DNA from: Variovorax sp. UMC13
GTDB lineage: Bacteria > Pseudomonadota > Gammaproteobacteria > Burkholderiales > Burkholderiaceae_C
DNA: 64,000 nucleotides
Direction of reading: 5' to 3'
NCBI RefSeq assembly: GCF_014170375.1
Contig: NZ_LZZW01000024.1
Location: 1 to 64,000 of the forward strand
Shown here: in pieces, positions 59,467-64,000 of the stretch
How the letters are laid out: every line of letters begins with the position of its first letter
Position numbering within the stretch: the first letter of the stretch is position 1
Program-made: the position numbers and the translations under genes
Notes under the pieces: model-generated
Seen by the model: only the letters and a program-made list of their open reading frames with translations
Told to the model about the DNA's origin: nothing
Database searches by the model: none

Positions 59467-61032
59467 CTAAGGCAGGAACTTCGGATTGCGCCGCGCCCGC
59501 GTGGCCTGCTCGAATGCATAGGCCACGCCGAGCAGTGCAGGCTCGCTCCACTGCGTGCCCAGGAATTGCACCGCCAGCGGCATGCCGTCACTGTCGACGC
59601 CGCTCGGCACCACGATAGCGGGATAGCCCGCCATGGCGCCGCCATGGCCGCCGTACTGGTCGCTGGCCAGCATATCGAGCGCATGGCGCTGCAGCACGCC
59701 ATCGATGGCGGCGCGTGCATCGCCTTTCTGCTGCGGGCCCAGCGTCGACAGTTCGGCATCGCTGTCCGGGTCGGCCAGCAGGTCGGCCGCGAGCTGGATC
59801 AGGCCCTGCGGGTAGGGCTGGCCGCTGCCATCCAGCGGCGCCGTGCGGTTGAAGGCGATCAGGTCCTGGAGGCTCCGGATCGGGAGCCCTGGCCGCGTCG
59901 CCAGATAGGTGCTGAGGCCGCGGCCGAAGTTGGCCGCCAGCAGGGGCACCTCGTACTCGGCCGGGGGATTCGGCATCTGCACCGGCACCAGCACCGCGCC
60001 GGCGGCCCGCATGGCGGCCAACGCCTGGCCGAAGTTCGATGCTTCGCCAGGTGTCCTGTCTTGCGGATAACCGATGCGCCGTCCAGCCAGGCCATCGGTT
60101 TTCAGGAAGCGCGTGAAGTCGCCGCTGTGCAGGCCCGCGTCACGCGTGGCGCCGTCCGCGGCATCGCGGCCAGCCATCACCGACAGCAGCAGGGCCGCAT
60201 CGCGCACCGAGCGCGCCATGGGCCCTGGCGTGTCCTGCGCCTCGGAGATGGGAACGATGCCCGTGCGGCTCGCGAGGCCCAGGGTGGGCCGGATGCCGAC
60301 GACGCCGTTGGCGGCGGCCGGACACAGGATCGAGCCCTCCGTCTCGGTGCCCAGCGCGATCGGCGCGAACCCGGCCGCGATGCCGACGCCGGAGCCGCTG
60401 CTCGATCCGCAGGGGTCCCGGTCCAGCACATAGGGGTTGCGGGTCTGGCCGCCCCTTCCGCTCCATCCGCTGGGCAGACTGGCGTCGCGGAAGTAGGCCC
60501 ATTCGCTGAGGTTGGTCTTGCCCAGGATGACCGCCCCCGCATCGCGCAGCTTCCTGGCGACGAAAGCGTCGCGTGTTGCCGGCGCGCCCACCATCGCGAG
60601 CGAGCCGGCGCTGGTCTGCATGCGGTCACCGGTGTCGATGTTGTCCTTCAGCAGCACCGGGATGCCGTGCAGCGGGCCGCGCAGCCTGCCACTCGCACGC
60701 TCGGCGTCCATCTGGTCCGCCAGGCGAAGGGCGTCGGGGTTGAGTTCGATGACCGCCTTGAGCGTGGGGCCTTGCCGGTCGAGCCGGGCGATGCGGTCGA
60801 GCAGGTACGACGTGATCGCATGCGAGCTCGTGCCCTGGGACATGCGCTGCGAGAGCTCGGTGATGTCCATGTACTCGAGGCCATCGAGCGAGGCCCCTGT
60901 GGTGCCGGGACCGCCGCCCCCACCACTGCTACCGCCGCCGCATGCGGCCAGGGCCAGGCTCGCGCACAGGAGCCAGGCATACCGGGTTCTTTTGGACAAA
61001 GCGCTGCCGCGCGGAATTGAATCGCTGTTCAT
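59467..61032 (-). CDS. Amidase-signature family lipoprotein
   Basis: 521 aa. The lipobox is LALAAC (Cys31), followed by a Gly/Ser linker (GGGSSGGGGG). The amidase signature fold has catalytic K129 in GIPVLLKDNID, the Ser cluster DPCGSSSGSGVGIAAG and the nucleophile S234 in GTETEGSI. It should hydrolyse amides outside the cytoplasmic membrane. A lipid-anchored amidase is less common than the cytoplasmic type. GGGAG lies 8 bases before ATG 61032. It follows livM by 70 bases on the same strand, so the product of hydrolysis may be what the transporter takes in. Confidence 0.9.
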   Translation of the reverse strand: MNSDSIPRGSALSKRTRYAWLLCASLALAACGGGSSGGGGGPGTTGASLDGLEYMDITELSQRMSQGTSSHAITSYLLDRIARLDRQGPTLKAVIELNPDALRLADQMDAERASGRLRGPLHGIPVLLKDNIDTGDRMQTSAGSLAMVGAPATRDAFVARKLRDAGAVILGKTNLSEWAYFRDASLPSGWSGRGGQTRNPYVLDRDPCGSSSGSGVGIAAGFAPIALGTETEGSILCPAAANGVVGIRPTLGLASRTGIVPISEAQDTPGPMARSVRDAALLLSVMAGRDAADGATRDAGLHSGDFTRFLKTDGLAGRRIGYPQDRTPGEASNFGQALAAMRAAGAVLVPVQMPNPPAEYEVPLLAANFGRGLSTYLATRPGLPIRSLQDLIAFNRTAPLDGSGQPYPQGLIQLAADLLADPDSDAELSTLGPQQKGDARAAIDGVLQRHALDMLASDQYGGHGGAMAGYPAIVVPSGVDSDGMPLAVQFLGTQWSEPALLGVAYAFEQATRARRNPKFLP

Positions 61033-61102
61033 GGTTGCTCCCTGATTTTGAGGCCGGGAGCATACCGAATCCGGCGGGGGACGCCGCGAGGGCGTCGCTG
61101 AC

Positions 61103-62098
61103 TCAGTGCGGCGTCTGGCGGTGGGCCCGCCGCCGCTCGATGAACGCGATGATCTCGCCCATGATCCCCTTGCGGAAGGCCAGCACGCAGATCACGAAGA
61201 TCAGGCCCGTGACCATGGTCACCGACTCGCCCAGCGTGTTGAACCAGTCGACCGTGGTCAGGCGCGCCAGGAAGTTGCCCAGCTCGCCGATCTTGTTCTC
61301 CAGCAGCACCACCACCGCCGAGCCCACCAGCGGACCCGACAGCGTGCCCAGCCCGCCCACCAGCGTCATCAGGATCACCTGGCCCGAGGCGGTCCAGTGC
61401 ACGTCCGACAAGGTGGCGAAACCCAGCACCAGGGTCTTGAGCGAGCCCGCCAGGCCCGAGAGCGCGGCCGAGATCACGAAGGCCAGCAGCTTGAAGCGGC
61501 TCACGTCGTAGCCCAGCGAGAGCGCGCGCGGCTCGTTCTCCTTGATGCCCTTCAACACCTGGCCGAAGGGCGAGTGGATGGTGCGCACGATCAGCAGGAA
61601 GGCCGCCACCACGATCACCAGCGCCACGTAGTACATGGTCAGGTCGTTCGACAGGTCGATCAGGCCGAAGAGCTTGCCGCGCGGCACGCCCTGCAGGCCG
61701 TCCTCGCCGCCGGTGAACTTGGCCTGCAGCGCGACGAAGAACATCATCTGCGCGAGCGCCAGCGTGATCATCGCGAAGTAGATGCCCTGGCGCCGGATGG
61801 CCAGGATGCCGAAGACCCAGCCCAGGAAGGCGCCGGTGAGCGTGCCTGCGACCAGGCCCAGCTCGGGCGTCAGGCCCCAGACCTTGATCGCATGGCCGGC
61901 CACATAGGCCGAGCCGCCCAGGAAGGCCGCATGGCCGAAGGACAGCAGGCCGGTGTAGCCCAGCAGCAGGTTGAAGGCCGCGGCGAACAGTGCGAAGCAC
62001 ATGAGCTTCATCACGAACACCGGGTAGGCACCGAAGAACGGCGCCGCGACCAGCGCGACGAGCAGCAGCAGGTAGATGGCAAGAGAGAGCTTCTTCAT
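61103..62098 (-). CDS. livM: Branched-chain amino acid-type ABC permease LivM
   Basis: 331 aa, eight or more membrane helices. KLMCFALFAAAFNLLLGYTGLLSFGHAAFLGGSAYVAGH and FAMITLALAQMMFF, NDLTMYYVALVIVVAAFLL and ENEPRALSLGYDVSRFKLLAFVISAALSGLAGSL are classic LivM/UrtC-type segments. It should pair with LivH in a high-affinity importer for branched-chain amino acids, amides or related solutes. It begins 9 bases after livH. No livG/livF ATPases follow. Confidence 0.93.
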   Translation of the reverse strand: MKKLSLAIYLLLLVALVAAPFFGAYPVFVMKLMCFALFAAAFNLLLGYTGLLSFGHAAFLGGSAYVAGHAIKVWGLTPELGLVAGTLTGAFLGWVFGILAIRRQGIYFAMITLALAQMMFFVALQAKFTGGEDGLQGVPRGKLFGLIDLSNDLTMYYVALVIVVAAFLLIVRTIHSPFGQVLKGIKENEPRALSLGYDVSRFKLLAFVISAALSGLAGSLKTLVLGFATLSDVHWTASGQVILMTLVGGLGTLSGPLVGSAVVVLLENKIGELGNFLARLTTVDWFNTLGESVTMVTGLIFVICVLAFRKGIMGEIIAFIERRRAHRQTPH

Positions 62099-62107
62099 GG
62101 CCGCTTC

Positions 62108-62983
62108 TTATTTTTCTTTGCCGAACAGGCCGGCGGGGCGGATGAGCAGCACGATGACCATGATCACGAACACGACGGTGGACGAAGCCTCGGGGTAGAA
62201 GACCTTGGTGAAGCCCTCGATCACCCCCAGGCCCAGGCCGGTGAGGATGGCGCCCATGATCGAGCCCATGCCGCCGATCACGACCACCGCGAACACCACG
62301 ATGATCAGGTTCTGGCCCATCAGGGGCGAGACCTGGATCACGGGCGCGGCCAGCACGCCGGCGAAGGCCGCCAGGCCGGCGCCGAAGGCGTAGGTCAGCG
62401 TGATCATCAGCGGCACGTTGACGCCGAAGGCCTCCACCAGGCGCGGGTTTTCGGTGCCGGCGCGCAGGTAGGCGCCCAGGCGGGTCTTCTCGATCACGTA
62501 CCAGGTGGCGAAGCACACGACCAGCGAGGCCACGACCACCCAGGCGCGGTAGTTGGGCAGCACCATGAAGCCCAGGTCGGTGGCGCTGGACAGGGCCTCG
62601 GGCGCGTCGTATTGCAGGCCCGAGACGCCGTAGACCGAGCGGAACACGCCCTCGATCAGCAAGGTGAGGCCCAGCGTGAGCAAGAGGCCGTAGAGGTGGT
62701 CGAGCTTGTAGATCCAGCGCAGCAGCAGGCGCTCGATCAGCACGCCGAAGGCGCCGACGACGATGGGTGCGGCGATCAGCATCACCCAATAGTTGACGCC
62801 CAGGTACTCCATCGCCATCCATGTCAGGACGGCGCCGAGCATGAACAGCGCGCCGTGCGCGAAGTTGATGACGTTGAGCAGGCCGAAGATCACCGCCAGC
62901 CCGAGGCTCAGGATGGCATAGAAGGAGCCGTTGACCAGCCCCAGGAGGAGCTGGCTCAACAGGCCGGGAAGGGAGATGGTCAT
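62108..62983 (-). CDS. livH: Branched-chain amino acid-type ABC permease LivH
   Basis: 291 aa, eight membrane helices. LVNGSFYAILSLGLAVIFGLLNVINFAHGALFMLGAVLTWM is the LivH signature, and FERLLLRWI-like IERLLLRWIYKLDHLYGLLLTLGLTLLIEG and VIGGMGSIMGAILTGLGLGVIEGF follow. It is the second gene of the visible liv cluster, 42 bases after the binding protein and 9 before livM. Confidence 0.94.
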   Translation of the reverse strand: MTISLPGLLSQLLLGLVNGSFYAILSLGLAVIFGLLNVINFAHGALFMLGAVLTWMAMEYLGVNYWVMLIAAPIVVGAFGVLIERLLLRWIYKLDHLYGLLLTLGLTLLIEGVFRSVYGVSGLQYDAPEALSSATDLGFMVLPNYRAWVVVASLVVCFATWYVIEKTRLGAYLRAGTENPRLVEAFGVNVPLMITLTYAFGAGLAAFAGVLAAPVIQVSPLMGQNLIIVVFAVVVIGGMGSIMGAILTGLGLGVIEGFTKVFYPEASSTVVFVIMVIVLLIRPAGLFGKEK

Positions 62984-63025
62984 AGAGGTCTCAACGAACC
63001 CGGGCGCCGGAGCGCCCGCGGAAAA

Positions 63026-64000
63026 TCACTTCCACAGCGCGCACTTGCTCTCGGCCTTGGTCGTGTAGACGTCCTCGCCCTTGAGCTTCTGCACCACCTT
63101 GTAGTAGTCCCAGGGCTCCTTCGACTCGGCCGGCGACTTCACCTGCATCAGGTACATGTCGTGCACGAAGCGGCCGTCGGCGCGCACCGTGCCCTTGGCA
63201 TAGAAGTCGTCGATCGGCGTCTTCTTGATCTGCGCCATGACCGTGTCGGCATCGGTGCTCTTGGCGGCCTGCACGGCCTTCAGGTAGGTCATGGTGGCCG
63301 AGTAGTCGGCGGCCTGGATGTCGGTGGGCATGCGCTTGGTCTTCTCGAAGAAGCGCCGGCCGAAGGCACGCGTCTTGTCGTCGAGGTTCCAGTCCCAGCT
63401 GGTGGTGAGCAGCAGGCCTTCGGTGTTCTTCAGGCCCAGGCTGTGCACGTCGGTCACGAACACCAGCAGGCCGACCATCTTCATGCTCTTGGTGATGCCG
63501 AATTCCTTGGCCGCCTTGATCGCGTTGATGGTGTCGCCGCCGGCATTGGCCAGCGCCAGCACCTGGGCCTTGGAGTTCTGCGCCTGCAGCAGGAACGAAG
63601 AGAAGTCGGAGGTGTTGAGCGGGTGCTTGACGCTGCCCACCACCGTGCCGCCCTTCTCCTTCACGACCTTGGTGGCATCGGCTTCCAGTGCCTGGCCGAA
63701 GGCGTAGTCGGCGGTCAGGAAGAACCAGCTCTTGTCGCCGCGCGCGATCACCGCGCTGCCCGTGCCCTTGGCCAGCGCCACGGTGTCGTAGGCGTAGTGC
63801 ACGGTGTAGGGGCTGCACTGCTCGTTGGTGAGCGCCGAGCTGCCCGCGCCGTTCACGATGAACACCCGCTTCTTCTCCTGCGCCACCTTGGCCATGGCCA
63901 GGCCGGTGCCCGAGCTGGTGCCGCCGAACAGCATGGTCAGGCCCTGCGTGTCGATCCACTCGCGCGCCTTGGAGGCCGCGATGTCGGCCTTGTTCTGGTG
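63026..64000 (-). CDS. Liv-type periplasmic substrate-binding protein, 5' end outside window
   Basis: 324 codons are present; the frame is open to position 64000 and the N-terminus is cut off. MLFGGTSSGTGLAMAKVAQEKKRVFIVNGAGSSALTNEQC, NTSDFSSFLLQAQNSKAQVLALANAGGDTINAIKAA and SWDWNLDDKTRAFGRRFFEKTKRMPTDIQAADYSATMTYLKAV place it in the LivK/Peripla_BP_6 family, of the kind binding amides or aromatic acids as well as branched-chain amino acids. The 42-base gap to livH marks an operon. Confidence 0.9.
   Translation of the reverse strand, partial: HQNKADIAASKAREWIDTQGLTMLFGGTSSGTGLAMAKVAQEKKRVFIVNGAGSSALTNEQCSPYTVHYAYDTVALAKGTGSAVIARGDKSWFFLTADYAFGQALEADATKVVKEKGGTVVGSVKHPLNTSDFSSFLLQAQNSKAQVLALANAGGDTINAIKAAKEFGITKSMKMVGLLVFVTDVHSLGLKNTEGLLLTTSWDWNLDDKTRAFGRRFFEKTKRMPTDIQAADYSATMTYLKAVQAAKSTDADTVMAQIKKTPIDDFYAKGTVRADGRFVHDMYLMQVKSPAESKEPWDYYKVVQKLKGEDVYTTKAESKCALWK

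Noticed and set aside
1..64000. tRNA/rRNA genes, CRISPR arrays or a replication origin
   Set aside because: No cloverleaf with a GTTCGA-type loop, no regularly spaced repeats and no DnaA-box cluster were recognised on either strand.

Overview
The window is GC-rich (about 70 %) and gene-dense. Gene content and synteny point to a Comamonadaceae member of the Burkholderiales, most likely Variovorax or a close relative. Markers are the adjoining queG/tsaE/amiC genes, mutL and miaA, a beta-proteobacterial type electron-transfer flavoprotein dehydrogenase, two PmrAB/QseBC-like two-component systems and many ATGA/GTGA stop-start overlaps. The genus is inference. No tRNA, rRNA, CRISPR array, transposase or phage gene was seen.

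Layout. 1-8.4 kb: the start of a lipoprotein gene, an SDR oxidoreductase, an autotransporter, an MFS exporter, a secreted FKBP isomerase, envelope proteins of unknown role and a CMD-family protein. 8.4-13.2 kb: a lipid A modification locus in which PAP2 phosphatase and eptA diverge from a response regulator/sensor kinase pair. 13.2-17.1 kb: thioesterase, ETF-ubiquinone oxidoreductase, cysE, trmJ. 17.3-21.7 kb: suhB, a FUSC membrane protein and an MscS channel, translationally coupled. 21.7-24.2 kb: a QseBC-like pair followed by a YgiW-like periplasmic protein. 24.3-25.9 kb: a PadR (YqjI-like) regulator with a His-rich N-terminus and a siderophore-interacting reductase (YqjH-like). 25.9-28.9 kb: queG diverging from tsaE-amiC with overlapping 5' ends.

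29-37 kb: a glycine-zipper lipoprotein, DedA and GNAT genes, then a small-molecule catabolic block: a dienelactone hydrolase broken by an in-frame TAG, a LysR regulator, an ACS-type MFS transporter, an FAH-family hydrolase broken by an in-frame TGA, and an IlvD/Edd dehydratase. 37-42.2 kb: mutL, an alpha/beta hydrolase lipoprotein, a Bcr/CflA-type MFS transporter and miaA. 42.2-57.9 kb: an AttEFGH-like set (ABC ATPase, FtsX-type permease, CrtC/AttH lipocalin) that appears split by a CPBP protease gene and a seven-gene minus-strand operon (metQ, FMN monooxygenase, metN, metI, two SfnB/DszC-type flavoproteins, a PLP dehydratase). That operon is predicted to import and oxidatively desulfurise an organosulfur compound. 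57.9-64 kb: Lrp/AsnC regulator, GST, a decayed gene remnant, a lipoprotein amidase and part of a branched-chain-amino-acid-type ABC importer (livM, livH, truncated binding protein) with no ATPase genes inside the window.

The best candidates for something undescribed are the seven-gene organosulfur operon and its position inside the AttEFGH-like locus. The two nonsense mutations in one catabolic block come next. Smaller signals are a dispersed intergenic repeat and a recurring pattern of convergent genes whose stop codons lie in a shared hairpin.
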